Source of the DNA: Streptomyces aurantiacus JA 4570
GTDB taxonomy: Bacteria; Actinomycetota; Actinomycetes; Streptomycetales; Streptomycetaceae
NCBI RefSeq assembly: GCF_000414115.1
Contig: NZ_AOPZ01000109.1
Coordinates: 62,001-126,000 of the forward strand
Direction: 5' to 3'
DNA length: 64,000 nucleotides
Position numbers and translations under genes: made by a program. The notes under the pieces are model-generated. The model was not told the DNA's origin, did no database searches, and worked only from the letters and a program-made list of their open reading frames with translations. This document shows positions 17,152 through 25,874 of the stretch, in pieces (position 1 is the first letter of the stretch; each line of letters opens with the position of its first letter).

Positions 17152-17841
17152 TCAGGCGAAGTTCACCAGACGTATGTAGCGCGACCAGTCCCAGTAACGG
17201 CCGGGGTCTGTGTGATCGGTGCCGGGGACTTCGACGTGACCGATGATGTGCTCACGGGTCTTGGGGATGCCGTACTTCTTGCAGATCGCCGCGGTCAGGG
17301 CGGCCGACTTCTCGTACATCTCGTCGGTGAAGTATTCCGGCTGGTCCACCCACCCTTCGTGTTCGATGCCGATGCTGCGTGTGTTGTAGCTCCAATTGCC
17401 CGCGTGCCAGCCGACGTTGCGCTCGCGGACGCACTGCGCGATGTGCCCGTCCGCCGAGCGGACCACATAGTGCGCGGAGACCTTCTTCGCCGGGTTCTTG
17501 AAGATGGCGAGTGTGTCGGCGAACGTCTCCTGGGTGACGTGAATGATCACGTAGTCGATCGGATAGCTGCTGGGGCGGTTGGAGGCGGTGTAGTTGGAGG
17601 TGCTGGCCGGCACCCAGACGGCCGAGGGGTAGTCGACGTCGGCCGAGGGGGACTCGGCCGCGCGCGGAGCGGCGGCGGCGTGATGGGTTGTCAGGAGGGC
17701 GGACGGAACCGCGGCGAGGGCCGCGCCCTGGAGCAGCCGACGCCTGCTCGGCAGCAGTCTTGGTCCTTTCTGTATCTCGCTTCGGTCGGCTGGTGTCTCG
17801 TCCTGTGGCGTGTGCTTCGCTCGGTCTCTCGCTCGATCCAT
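17152..17841 (-). CDS. Tat-exported N-acetylmuramoyl-L-alanine amidase (Amidase_2)
   Basis: 229 residues from the ATG at 17841, with GAGAGG upstream. A twin-arginine signal (SRRRLLQGAALA, residues 32-43) leads into a hydrophobic stretch ending HHAAAA. The catalytic domain has zinc-ligand and active-site motifs of the Amidase_2/PGRP fold: YVIIHVTQ, SIGIEHEG, HIIGHVEVPG and DHTDPGRYWDW. It cleaves the bond between MurNAc and the stem peptide outside the cell, in wall turnover or lysis. No wall-binding domain is attached. It appears monocistronic: the neighbouring GAF regulator stop is far enough away and the ROK gene upstream ends 340 bp away. Confidence 0.93.
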   Translation of the reverse strand: MDRARDRAKHTPQDETPADRSEIQKGPRLLPSRRRLLQGAALAAVPSALLTTHHAAAAPRAAESPSADVDYPSAVWVPASTSNYTASNRPSSYPIDYVIIHVTQETFADTLAIFKNPAKKVSAHYVVRSADGHIAQCVRERNVGWHAGNWSYNTRSIGIEHEGWVDQPEYFTDEMYEKSAALTAAICKKYGIPKTREHIIGHVEVPGTDHTDPGRYWDWSRYIRLVNFA

Positions 17842-18180
17842 GGCTGATCTGCCTCTCGGTGGGGGAGCGGTCCCGATGGGGGAGCAGATGGGCGGCACGG
17901 TTCCTGGGTGGGTGGGGGGATGGGGCACGGAGGCACGCCCGCCGTCGCCGGAGCGGCGGTGGTCTCACGCGAATTACGGTACGGGGCTTGTTCGTTGAGG
18001 TGGAAGGGCCGGTGGAACATCTGTGCATGGCACGGCGACTGTGGAAAAGCTGGTCACCCGTGCGGGGGACAGTTCGGTCCTTCGGGCGGTCGGCTCTGCG
18101 GGGCAGGCCCGCTCGCCCCGCCCCCACTGGACCGCCCACACCGCCCCACCGTGTCACTCACACCGCCCCCGCCGGATCAC
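17842..18180. other. Gene-free 339-bp interval
   Basis: It separates the amidase start from the ROK regulator stop (both minus strand). It contains a C/A-rich low-complexity stretch (about 18100-18195, repeated CACCGCC-like words). I see no clear hairpin, palindrome or small gene. The amidase promoter must lie at its left end. Confidence 0.35.
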
Positions 18181-19374
18181 CTACACCACCACCCCCATCG
18201 GATCATCGAGTACCGCCCGCACCACGGCGTGAGCCGCCCCCAGCAGCGGACCTTCCGACCCGATGGAGGAGACGACGACATCGCAGCCCGGCCCCGCGAT
18301 GCGCCGCCCCAACTCGTCCTCGAGGGAAGGAACCAGCCACGGCGCGAGCCGGGACAGAGCGCCCCCGAGCACCACCGCTCGCGGGTCCAGCAGGTTCACC
18401 GCGCCGGTGAGCGCGATCCCCAGCGCCGCCCCGGCATCACGCAGTGCCACCCGCACTTGCTCATCGCCGGCGGCCGCCCGCTCGGCGAGCACGGCGACCC
18501 GGTCCGCCCCGGGTGGCAAGCCGGCCGCCCGGAGCACCGCCTCCTCGCCCGCGTACTGCTCCAGGCAGCCACGCCCGCCGCACGCGCACTCCGGCCCCTC
18601 CGGCCACACGGGAACGTGCCCGAGCTCGCCCGCGAAGCCGCGGCTTCCACGCAGCAACCGCCCGTCGACCACCAGCGCCGCGCCGATTCCGATCTCCGCC
18701 GACACATGCAGGAAGTCCGCCGGTGCCGCGTCGCCGAGCCACAGCTCCGCGAGCGCGCCGAAGTTCGCCTCGTTGTCCACGGCCAGGGGCAGCTCTGCCG
18801 GCAGCCAGGCACTCAGGTCGGCGTCGTGCCAGTCGAGGTTGGGGGCGCGTACGACGGTGTGCGTGCCGCGTGCGACCAGGCCGGGGACGGCGATCGCGAG
18901 GCCGGCCGGGCGCAGCCCTTCCTGCCCGGCTTCCACGACCATCTGCCGTACCAGCGCGGTGAGATCCGCGAGCACGGCCTTCGGTGTGCGCGCTCTGTTG
19001 TCGACCTGCCGGACGGCACGCGCGCGTACAGCACCGCGCAGATCGACGACGCACACCGCCAGATGATCGACGCCGACCTCCGCGCCGATACCGGCCGGCC
19101 CGTGCGCGCTCACCGCGAGTGCGGAGCCCGGGCGGCCCACCCTCGCCGGGCGCTCGGGACCCAGCTCCTCCAGAAGCCCCGCCCGGATCAGCTCGTCCAC
19201 CAACGTGGACACGGCTGCCCGGGTCAGACCGATCCGCGAGGCGACGCCGGCCCGGGAGAGCGGCCCGTCAGCGGCCACGGTGTGCAGCACGCGTGAGAGG
19301 TTGCGGCGTCGCATGCCCTGTTGGGTGTCGGGCAGGCGTCCCGCGCCCGTCTGCTTCGAATCATCACACTCCAT
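18181..19374 (-). CDS. ROK-family transcriptional repressor (XylR-type)
   Basis: 397 residues from an ATG at 19374 that overlaps the last 11 bases of xylB, so the two are probably translationally coupled. The N-terminal winged helix (LSRAGVASRIGLTRAAVSTL) precedes an ASKHA sugar-kinase-like domain. VDNEANFGAL, the EIGIGAALV loop and the ROK zinc motif (CACGGRGCLEQY: C-x-C-G-x-x-G-C-x-E) are intact. ROK repressors of this type release DNA on binding xylose. It probably controls the xylA/xylB divergent promoter region 1.5 kb away and, through coupling, its own level. A second possibility is regulation of a sugar uptake operon outside the window. Confidence 0.92.
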   Translation of the reverse strand: MECDDSKQTGAGRLPDTQQGMRRRNLSRVLHTVAADGPLSRAGVASRIGLTRAAVSTLVDELIRAGLLEELGPERPARVGRPGSALAVSAHGPAGIGAEVGVDHLAVCVVDLRGAVRARAVRQVDNRARTPKAVLADLTALVRQMVVEAGQEGLRPAGLAIAVPGLVARGTHTVVRAPNLDWHDADLSAWLPAELPLAVDNEANFGALAELWLGDAAPADFLHVSAEIGIGAALVVDGRLLRGSRGFAGELGHVPVWPEGPECACGGRGCLEQYAGEEAVLRAAGLPPGADRVAVLAERAAAGDEQVRVALRDAGAALGIALTGAVNLLDPRAVVLGGALSRLAPWLVPSLEDELGRRIAGPGCDVVVSSIGSEGPLLGAAHAVVRAVLDDPMGVVV

Positions 19375-20821
19375 GAGCCCCATCCAACGCCCCGTTGAGC
19401 AAGGGAGCAGCATCGGAGAGGAGCGACGAGATCCTGGAGAGCGTCGCTTCGTCCCGTTCGACCGCGTCGAGGACGGGCCCGCGCGCGGTGCCCCAGCGTC
19501 GCGCCACGGCGGCCGGGTCCTCCCCGGTCAGCAGACCGGCGGCCTGGGCGGCGGCGCCGAGTGCGACGAGTTCACGGGCCTCCGGGATCTGTACGGGCCT
19601 TCCGGAGAGGCGGCGTACGGTCTCCTGCCATGCCGTGCCCCGTGCTCCGCCGCCGATGAGCAGGAGCGGTTCGGAGCGGTCGGCATCGGCGTCCAGGACG
19701 GCGTCCAGTGCGCCAAGGAGGGCATGCACCGCGCCGTCGTAAGCCCCCTGGAGCACCTGGCCGGGCGTCGTGTCGTGACGCAGCCCGTGCAGCATGCCCG
19801 AGGCGTGCGGCAGGTCCGGCGTGCGCTCGCCGTCCAGGTAGGGGAGCACGGTGACGGCTCCGCCCGGCCGTACGGCCTCCCGGTCGAGGCTCAGCAGCGC
19901 GGCCACTCTGTCGACAGCCAGAGTGCAGTTGAGCGTGCAGGCCAGCGGCAACCAAGCACCGCGGGCGTCCGCGAAACCGGCGACCGCTCCGGTCAGGTCC
20001 GTGGGGCGGCGTTCGGAGACGGCGTACACGGTGCCCGACGTGCCGAGGCTCAGCACCGGTGTGCCGGGGCGCAGCCCGAGACCGAGGGCGGCGGCCGCGT
20101 TGTCGCCGGCACCGGGCGCCACCAGCGTCCCCTTGGAGAAGGGCAGCTCACCACGGGCGTGCACCGTGCCGGCGACCTCTCCGGAGTGCACCACGCGCGG
20201 CAGCAGCGCCGGGTCCAGGCCCACCAGGCGGAGGATCTCCTCGTCGTACGACTCGCTCGCCGACGCCCACCAGCCCGTACCGGAGACGTCGCTGCGGTCG
20301 GTCGTCCCGGAGCCCGTCAGGCGCTGCGTGAGGTAGTCGTGGGGCAGGCGTACCGCCGCCGTGGCGCGGACCGACGCGGGCTCGTGCTCGGCGAGCCAGG
20401 CCCACTTGGTCACCGTGAACGACGGCGTCGGTACGCTGCCGACCCGGTCCGCCCACACCTTGGCGCCGCCCAGCTCCTCGACCAGACGCCGGGCCTGCGG
20501 GGCGGACCGTACGTCGTTCCACAGCAGCGCGGGCCGCACGGGCCTGCCCCGGGCGTCCAGCGTGACCAGTCCGTGCTGCTGCCCGCCGACCGACACCGCG
20601 GCGGCCTCCCGCGCGGCCGCGCCGCACTGGCGCAGCGCCTCGCACAGGGCGTCCCACCACTGCTCGGGATCGCTCTCCCGGCTCGCCCCGGAACTGACCG
20701 TGTGGGGCGCCTGGCCGCTCGCCACGACCTCCCCGGTGGCCGCGTCGACGACCAGGACCTTGGTGGACTGCGTGGAACTGTCCACACCGACGACGAGGGG
20801 GCCTGATGACGCTGATGACAT
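19364..20821 (-). CDS. xylB: Xylulokinase
   Basis: 485 residues, full-length FGGY kinase, ATG start with GGAG seven bases upstream. It phosphorylates D-xylulose to xylulose 5-phosphate for the pentose phosphate pathway. The N-terminal phosphate-binding loop (VGVDSSTQSTKVLVVD), SVGGQQHGLV substrate loop and GAGDNAAAALG with catalytic Asp240 (D233 in E. coli numbering) are present. LSLGTSGTVYAV is the second nucleotide-site motif. It is divergent from xylA across 136 bp and coupled downstream to the ROK repressor gene, giving a compact xylose locus. Confidence 0.96.
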   Translation of the reverse strand: MSSASSGPLVVGVDSSTQSTKVLVVDAATGEVVASGQAPHTVSSGASRESDPEQWWDALCEALRQCGAAAREAAAVSVGGQQHGLVTLDARGRPVRPALLWNDVRSAPQARRLVEELGGAKVWADRVGSVPTPSFTVTKWAWLAEHEPASVRATAAVRLPHDYLTQRLTGSGTTDRSDVSGTGWWASASESYDEEILRLVGLDPALLPRVVHSGEVAGTVHARGELPFSKGTLVAPGAGDNAAAALGLGLRPGTPVLSLGTSGTVYAVSERRPTDLTGAVAGFADARGAWLPLACTLNCTLAVDRVAALLSLDREAVRPGGAVTVLPYLDGERTPDLPHASGMLHGLRHDTTPGQVLQGAYDGAVHALLGALDAVLDADADRSEPLLLIGGGARGTAWQETVRRLSGRPVQIPEARELVALGAAAQAAGLLTGEDPAAVARRWGTARGPVLDAVERDEATLSRISSLLSDAAPLLNGALDGAHGV

Positions 20822-20906
20822 CGGCGACTCCGTTCTGGGGGCTCTCCCGGGCGTGCGCGCGGGAAGTTGCTTCCTTCGACCTTCCCAGCGGTGCTTGGGG
20901 ATACTA

Positions 20907-20930
20907 ATTTGTCAATCGCCATGACGAAAT
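20907..20930. promoter_or_regulatory. Imperfect inverted repeat in xylA-xylB intergenic region
   Basis: ATTTGTCA (20907-20914) and TGACGAAAT (20922-20930) form imperfect AT-rich half-sites spaced by seven bases. They sit in the 136-bp gap between divergent xylB and xylA, about 28 bp before xylA. Position and AT content suit a ROK/XylR operator, but the symmetry is imperfect. Confidence 0.5.
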
Positions 20931-20957
20931 GGTCGAGGAGCCGGCAAGGAGTCGCAC

Positions 20958-22124
20958 ATGAACTACCAGCCCACCCCTGAGGACAAGTTCAGCTTCGGCC
21001 TGTGGACCGTCGGCTGGCAGGGCAGGGACCCCTTCGGGGACGCCACCCGCGCTCCGCTCGACCCGGCCGACGCCGTACGGCATCTGGCCGAACTGGGTGC
21101 CTACGGAGTGACGTTCCACGACGACGACCTCATCCCGTTCGGATCGACGGACGCCGAGCGAGCGGGACACATCAAGCGCTTCCGGGAGGCCCTGGACGCC
21201 ACCGGCCTCGTCGTGCCGATGGCCACCACGAACCTCTTCACGCACCCGGTGTTCAAGGACGGCGCGTTCACCGCCAACGACCGTGACGTGCGCCGCTACG
21301 CGCTGCGCAAGACGATCCGCAACATCGACCTCGCGGTCGAGCTCGGGGCGCACACGTACGTCGCCTGGGGCGGCAGGGAAGGCGCGGAGTCCGGCGCCGC
21401 CAAGGACGTGCGGGACGCCTTGGAGCGCATGAAGGAGGCCTTCGATCTGCTCGGCGAGCACGTGACCGAGCAGGGGTACGACCTGCGCTTCGCCATCGAG
21501 CCCAAGCCGAACGAGCCGCGCGGTGACATCCTGCTGCCCACCGTCGGCCACGCCTTGGCGTTCATCGAGCGCCTGGAGCGCCCCGAACTGTACGGCGTGA
21601 ACCCCGAAGTGGGGCACGAGCAGATGGCGGGCCTGAACTTCCCGCACGGCATCGCCCAGGCCCTGTGGGCGGGCAAGCTCTTCCACATCGACCTCAACGG
21701 CCAGAACGGCATCAAGTACGACCAGGACCTGCGGTTCGGCGCCGGTGATCTGCGCAGCGCCTTCTGGCTGGTCGACCTCCTGGAGAGGGGTGGTTACGAC
21801 GGACCGCGCCACTTCGACTTCAAACCGCCGCGTACGGAGGACTACGCCGGAGTATGGGCGTCCGCGGCAGGGTGCATGCGCAACTACCTGATCCTGCGCG
21901 AGCGTGCGGCGGCCTTCCGCGCGGACTCCGATGTGATCGACGCGCTGCGCGAGGCGCGCCTGCACGAGCTGGCGCGGCCCACCGCCGAGGACGGACTCGC
22001 CGGCCTGCTCGCCGACCGGAGCGCCTACGAAGGGTTCGACGTGGAGGGGGCCGCCGCGCGCGGGATGGCCTTCGAGCGGCTCGACCAGCTGGCCATGGAC
22101 CACTTGGTGGGCGTGCGGGGCTGA
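20958..22124 (+). CDS. xylA: Xylose isomerase, class I
   Basis: 388 residues, the usual length for Streptomyces xylose isomerase. It converts D-xylose to D-xylulose (and D-glucose to D-fructose) in the cytoplasm. The active-site set matches the well-studied enzymes residue for residue: His54 and Asp57 in TFHDDDL, Trp137 in AWGGREG, and metal/substrate ligands Glu181 and Lys183 in [14 protein letters not shown] start with a GAGGAG element upstream. It is divergent from xylB; xylulokinase then traps the product. It is probably repressed by the ROK protein and induced by xylose. Confidence 0.98.
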   Translation: MNYQPTPEDKFSFGLWTVGWQGRDPFGDATRAPLDPADAVRHLAELGAYGVTFHDDDLIPFGSTDAERAGHIKRFREALDATGLVVPMATTNLFTHPVFKDGAFTANDRDVRRYALRKTIRNIDLAVELGAHTYVAWGGREGAESGAAKDVRDALERMKEAFDLLGEHVTEQGYDLRFAIEPKPNEPRGDILLPTVGHALAFIERLERPELYGVNPEVGHEQMAGLNFPHGIAQALWAGKLFHIDLNGQNGIKYDQDLRFGAGDLRSAFWLVDLLERGGYDGPRHFDFKPPRTEDYAGVWASAAGCMRNYLILRERAAAFRADSDVIDALREARLHELARPTAEDGLAGLLADRSAYEGFDVEGAAARGMAFERLDQLAMDHLVGVRG

Positions 22125-22242
22125 TCTCCGGCTGGGCGGTGCTGACCGGCGAGTGCCGGATTCGTCCGGTCCATGGGATCGGCGTGTAGCAACTTCCGCG
22201 CAAGGGTCGCCTCTTGACCGGTTCGAGGCGACTCTTGGTGGT

Positions 22243-22719
22243 ATGGCCATGCCGCCGGTACCACCGCAGCCTCCCCGTCCGCCGGGTGACGTACCCCCTC
22301 CGGGGAGTGGCGGCTACGGCCCGCCCCCCGGAGGGTACGGTCCTCCGCCGGGCGGGTACGGGCCGCCTCCCGAGGACGACGGGTGGCCACCGCGCGACGG
22401 GCCGCCCGGCCGCCGCAACAAGCTGATCATCCTGCTCGCCGCGATCGTCGCGGCCGGTACCGTCGCCACCGTGGTCGTCGTGGCCGCCGGGGACGACGAC
22501 TCCCCGGACAAGAAGAGCCCGACCGAGAGCACGAGAAGCAGCGATCCCCGGCCCACGCCGTCGCTGAGCATTCCGTCGGAGATCCCCACGGAACTGCCGA
22601 GCAACCTGCCCAGTGACCTCCCGACCCGACGGCCAAGCGACCTCCCCACGCTGCCCACAGGGCTGCCCAGCGACCTCGAGACCCTGCTCCCGACCGCCGA
22701 GGCCACCGAAGAGCCGTAG
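22243..22719 (+). CDS. Proline-rich single-pass membrane protein
   Basis: 158 residues from the ATG at 22243; the second ATG at 22249 has a better-spaced GGTGG, so either is possible. The N-terminal about 55 residues are Pro/Gly-rich with repeats of GYGPPPG. One transmembrane helix follows (KLIILLAAIVAAGTVATVVV). The exported C-terminal tail is Ser/Thr/Pro with recurring LPSDLPT-like units, resembling a wall-spanning stalk. No enzymatic domain is present. Proteins with this layout are common and functionally unassigned in Streptomyces. It follows xylA by about 120 bp but shows no link to xylose use. Confidence 0.75.
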   Translation: MAMPPVPPQPPRPPGDVPPPGSGGYGPPPGGYGPPPGGYGPPPEDDGWPPRDGPPGRRNKLIILLAAIVAAGTVATVVVVAAGDDDSPDKKSPTESTRSSDPRPTPSLSIPSEIPTELPSNLPSDLPTRRPSDLPTLPTGLPSDLETLLPTAEATEEP

Positions 22720-22812
22720 CGAACTCACACGGCCGCTTTCCCGACTTCACGACCCGGCAAAGGAAGCCGCACCGTCACCCGGCTCGGAAAACCGCTGTCC
22801 CGAAGCAGGCGC

Positions 22813-24176
22813 TCACAGCCCCTTGGGGAGTCGCACGTAGGTCACCGTGGTCTCCACGTCGCTGTCCACGAGCCGGCCGTCCTCGTCGAACGCCTTCGGC
22901 CCGTCGGTCATACCGAAGTCGTTGTCGTTGATCAGCGCCAGCGTGCGGCCGTTCACCCGGGCCACACCCTCGATCTTGCCGGGCACGCCGTCGACGGCCC
23001 CCAGATCGACGACCAGGCGCTTGCGCAGGACCGGCACTCCGGAGGCGGCCGGTTCGTCCAACTCCTCCAGGGAGGGGCGGGTCGCGGGATCGTCCCACCG
23101 GTTGCCGAGGATGTCCGACCCCTTGTCCAGGCGGACGAGGTGCAGCCGGGCCGCCTTGTCGGTGCGCTCCTCCACGAGCAGCCGGTCACGGCCCACGGCG
23201 ACAACGGAGGAAATCTTGAGCTCGGAGGTGTCGTCCTCGCCCGGGTCGACGACACCGACCGGGTCGAAGCGGTACGCGTACTCGGCGGTGACCGCCTGCT
23301 TCTTCGGCGAGAACCGCAGCAGCCGTGCCGTCCGCGAGCCGTCACCGGCGTCCTCGTCCGGAAGGGACAGCGGGCTCTGCACCGCCATCACCAGATCACC
23401 GCCCGGGAGCAGCGCCAGCCCCTCGAAGCCCCGGTCCGGTGCAGCAGGACGCCGGGCAGCGCCTCGGCCACCGGGTAGTCGGCACCACGCAGCTTCAGGC
23501 CCTTGGGGACGTACCGCTTGATGACCTTCCCGCGCGCGGAGACATGGACCAGGGAAGGACCGTACTCGTCGACGAGCCAGAAGCTGCCGTCATGGGCCCG
23601 CACGATGCCCTCGGTGTCCAGACCGTTCGGGTTGTGGGAGAGGGGCTTCTCGGCGTCGTACGTGTACGGGGCCTCATCGCGTCCCTCCTGGTTGGGCAGA
23701 CCGGTGACGGGCTTCCCGGAGCGTGTGGTGATCGGAAGCGCGTCGATCACCTTCACCGAGCGCCCGGCCACCCGGATCTTCACGATCGCCGGATCGAAGC
23801 CGGGCACAGGAAACGTGCGGCGCTTCTTGCCGTCGACCTTGATCTGGCCGTTGGGCCCACGGTCGGTGACTGTCCAGAACTCGCCCTTGCGGCCTGCCGG
23901 ATAGATGTCACTTCCGATGCCGCCGAGGTCAACGCCACGATCGTCGCGCACGGTTCCGGGCAGCAGCCGGTTGCTGAACGGGCCCAGTGGGATGTCGCCG
24001 AGCGTCGCGGTGCCGGTGACACGCGGCGTGCCGCCCTTGCCGCGGGACTCGCCCGAAGCGTCGCTCTGGACGCCCGTCGCGGTGCCGGTGACCGCCACGG
24101 CGGTGAGCAGGGCGAGTGGCACGCCGAAGGCGACGGAGCGGCGGACACGGCGCCGGTCTGCGGCGTGCGAGGACAT
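22813..24176 (-). pseudogene. Phytase-like esterase family secreted protein, frameshifted
   Basis: One gene split between two frames. ATG at 24176 with AGGAGG five bases upstream starts a protein with a signal peptide (RRSVAFGVPLALLTAVAV). The body is of the esterase-like phytase family: VDLGGIGSDIY, FWTVTDRGPNGQI, LPNQEGRDEAPYTYDAEKPL, DTEGIVRAHDGSFWLVDEYG. At a run of four C on the plus strand (23429-23432) the frame is lost, and a stop follows 15 codons later. The other frame continues sensibly (GFEGLALLPGGDLVMAVQ, later KIEGVARVNGRTLALINDND) to the stop at 22813. One extra G in that run would restore a protein of about 455 residues. It is either a real null allele, a phase-variable site or a sequencing error. 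The family's substrate is uncertain. Confidence 0.88.
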
Positions 24177-24271
24177 CAGGGCCTCCTGAGGCGTGAGTTC
24201 GGTGACGGCGTCACCCTTCGCCGTCGTCGCGAACGCCCGGCGTCGCGCGGGTGAACGGCACGTGACACGCC

Positions 24272-24306
24272 GACGGCGCCTCCCGCGAGGGGCAGGAGGC
24301 GCCGTC
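24272..24306. terminator. 12-bp perfect stem-loop
   Basis: GACGGCGCCTCC (24272-24283) pairs with GGAGGCGCCGTC (24295-24306) around an 11-nt loop. It is about 96 bp upstream of the esterase start and 225 bp past the SWIM stop. It could be a back-up terminator for the SWIM/SNF2 operon or an operator for the esterase gene. Confidence 0.6.
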
Positions 24307-24436
24307 ATCACCGGGGCGATCAGCGGCGGCGGGGGCGCTGCGCCCCTGTCATCTCCCCTTCGGCTGGACCCGCACGCCCTGAGCCGGCGGGTCCTACGGT
24401 CCTGGATGTCATGACCGCGTTCAATCGCTGGCCGGG

Positions 24437-24474
24437 GTGAGTGCGTGCGCCGGTGTTCCCGGCGCACGTGTCAC
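24437..24474 (-). terminator. Hairpin after SWIM/SNF2 operon
   Basis: CGTGCGCCGG (24444-24453) and CCGGCGCACG (24459-24468) pair around a TGTTC loop. GTGA and TCAC extend the stem beyond a small internal loop. It begins 57 bp after the SWIM gene stop. Confidence 0.75.
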
Positions 24475-24530
24475 CAGCGCGGTCGCGCCGGTGGCCGCTG
24501 AGCGGGTTTCGGACATCCCCGGCGCGCTGG

Positions 24531-25874
24531 TCAGTCACTCGCGGTGACGGCGGCCAGAGCGGTCGCCGGGTCGTGCGCGGCCGGTCCGGCGGGAACCCAA
24601 CGGCCGTGCTCCTTGCGGTAGGGCCACCAGCGACCGTCGCGCCCGTGACGCAGCTGGGCGTCGGCGCCGACGACGGTCCAGCGATTGTGGGCGGCGCGCA
24701 GCGTCGGGCGCTCGCCCTCGTCCCAGGCAGAGTCCAGCGCGGCACGCGCGCGTGCCAGCGCGTCCGCCTCCAGGGGCCCCTCCTCCTCGAGGACGGCCAG
24801 CGCGGCACGGCCCCCGTACCCCCAAGCCGTCACCGCTCGTGCCAGGCCGTCGCGGTTGCGTCCCGAACTCTCCGCGAGACGTCCCGCAATCGAGGCTTCG
24901 GGAGAGGCGGAGGCCAGCCGGACGGCGTCCTCGTCGTGCGTCAACCCGGCCTCGACGGGCTGCCGTTCGTGGCCGGGCGCGAGGGCCTCGGCCAGCAGCC
25001 GGTGTGCCTCGGCCGCCGCGCGCGCCGCGAGGAACTCCAGCGCCGCCACGTCCACGCCGGGCGCCGGCTCCGCCTCCGTGTCGAGCGAGGGCGGCAGGCC
25101 GGGCTCTGCGGGCAGTACGGGCGGTTCGGGCAGCGGCGGCAGTATCGCGCCGTCCGCGTACGCCTCGACGGCGTCCACGCCCTCCTGGGCGGCTTCCCGC
25201 GACTCCTCCGGATGGGACTCCGGCGCGGCCTGCTGCGCGACACTGCGGACCTGCAACTCGTCGAGGAGTTCCCGCTCGCCGCGTCCGCGCATCAGGAGCA
25301 GCACGAACGGATCCTGGTCCAGCAGGCGCGCCACCTGGTAGCAGAGGGCGGCCGTGTGGCCGCAGTGGTCCCACGCCTCACAGTCGCACCGCGGCTCCAG
25401 ATCGCCGATGCCGGGGAGCAGCTCGACGCCGGCCGTCGCCGCGTCCTCGACCAGGTGCGGCGGCATCTCCCGGTCCAGCAGGGCGGCGATGTGTCCGGCA
25501 CGCTCGACGGCCATGCCGAGGAAGCGGTCCCACTCGTCGTCGCTCAGCTCCTGCAGCAGCACGTCGGAGCGGTGCGCGGTGCCGTCCTTGTCCTGCACGA
25601 CCGCGGTGATGCGTCCCGGGCGCACCGAGACCGCGCCCACGGCCCCCGCCCGCGCGAGCCGACGCCCCGCCTTGAGCTGTGCGAGGTCCAGCGCTGTGTC
25701 CTCCAGGGCCTTCATCCACGCCTGGCCCCACCAGGTCTGCGCGAACCCACGCCCGTGCGCGGGAGGCAGCGCTGCGAAGGTCCGCTCGTTGTCGTACGAG
25801 GTCAAGTCGTCGCTCCCGTCGGTGCCGCTCCTGCTGTGTGCCTCGCCGTACGTCTCCTCGTAGGCGTCGCTCAT
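24531..25874 (-). CDS. SWIM zinc-finger protein
   Basis: 447 residues. The ATG at 25874 overlaps the helicase stop (ATGA), so the gene is translationally coupled to the SNF2 gene. A SWIM zinc motif, CxCx(n)CxH, is present as RCDCEAWDHCGHTAALCY in the first half. Upstream is the conserved GFAQTWWGQAWMKALED segment and a strand-rich region typical of these proteins. The rest is Pro/Glu/Ala-rich and helical, ending with WWPYRKEHGRWVP. SWIM domains bind DNA or protein. Pairing with a SNF2 ATPase in one operon is widespread in actinobacteria and suggests a joint complex, whose role is unproven. Confidence 0.92.
   Translation of the reverse strand: MSDAYEETYGEAHSRSGTDGSDDLTSYDNERTFAALPPAHGRGFAQTWWGQAWMKALEDTALDLAQLKAGRRLARAGAVGAVSVRPGRITAVVQDKDGTAHRSDVLLQELSDDEWDRFLGMAVERAGHIAALLDREMPPHLVEDAATAGVELLPGIGDLEPRCDCEAWDHCGHTAALCYQVARLLDQDPFVLLLMRGRGERELLDELQVRSVAQQAAPESHPEESREAAQEGVDAVEAYADGAILPPLPEPPVLPAEPGLPPSLDTEAEPAPGVDVAALEFLAARAAAEAHRLLAEALAPGHERQPVEAGLTHDEDAVRLASASPEASIAGRLAESSGRNRDGLARAVTAWGYGGRAALAVLEEEGPLEADALARARAALDSAWDEGERPTLRAAHNRWTVVGADAQLRHGRDGRWWPYRKEHGRWVPAGPAAHDPATALAAVTASD

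Larger units (their letters stand above)
24177..24530. other. Gene-free 354-bp interval with two hairpins
   Basis: It lies between the esterase start and the SWIM gene stop. It holds two strong inverted repeats, listed separately (24272-24306 and 24437-24474), and the esterase promoter near its left end. I see no small gene. Confidence 0.5.
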
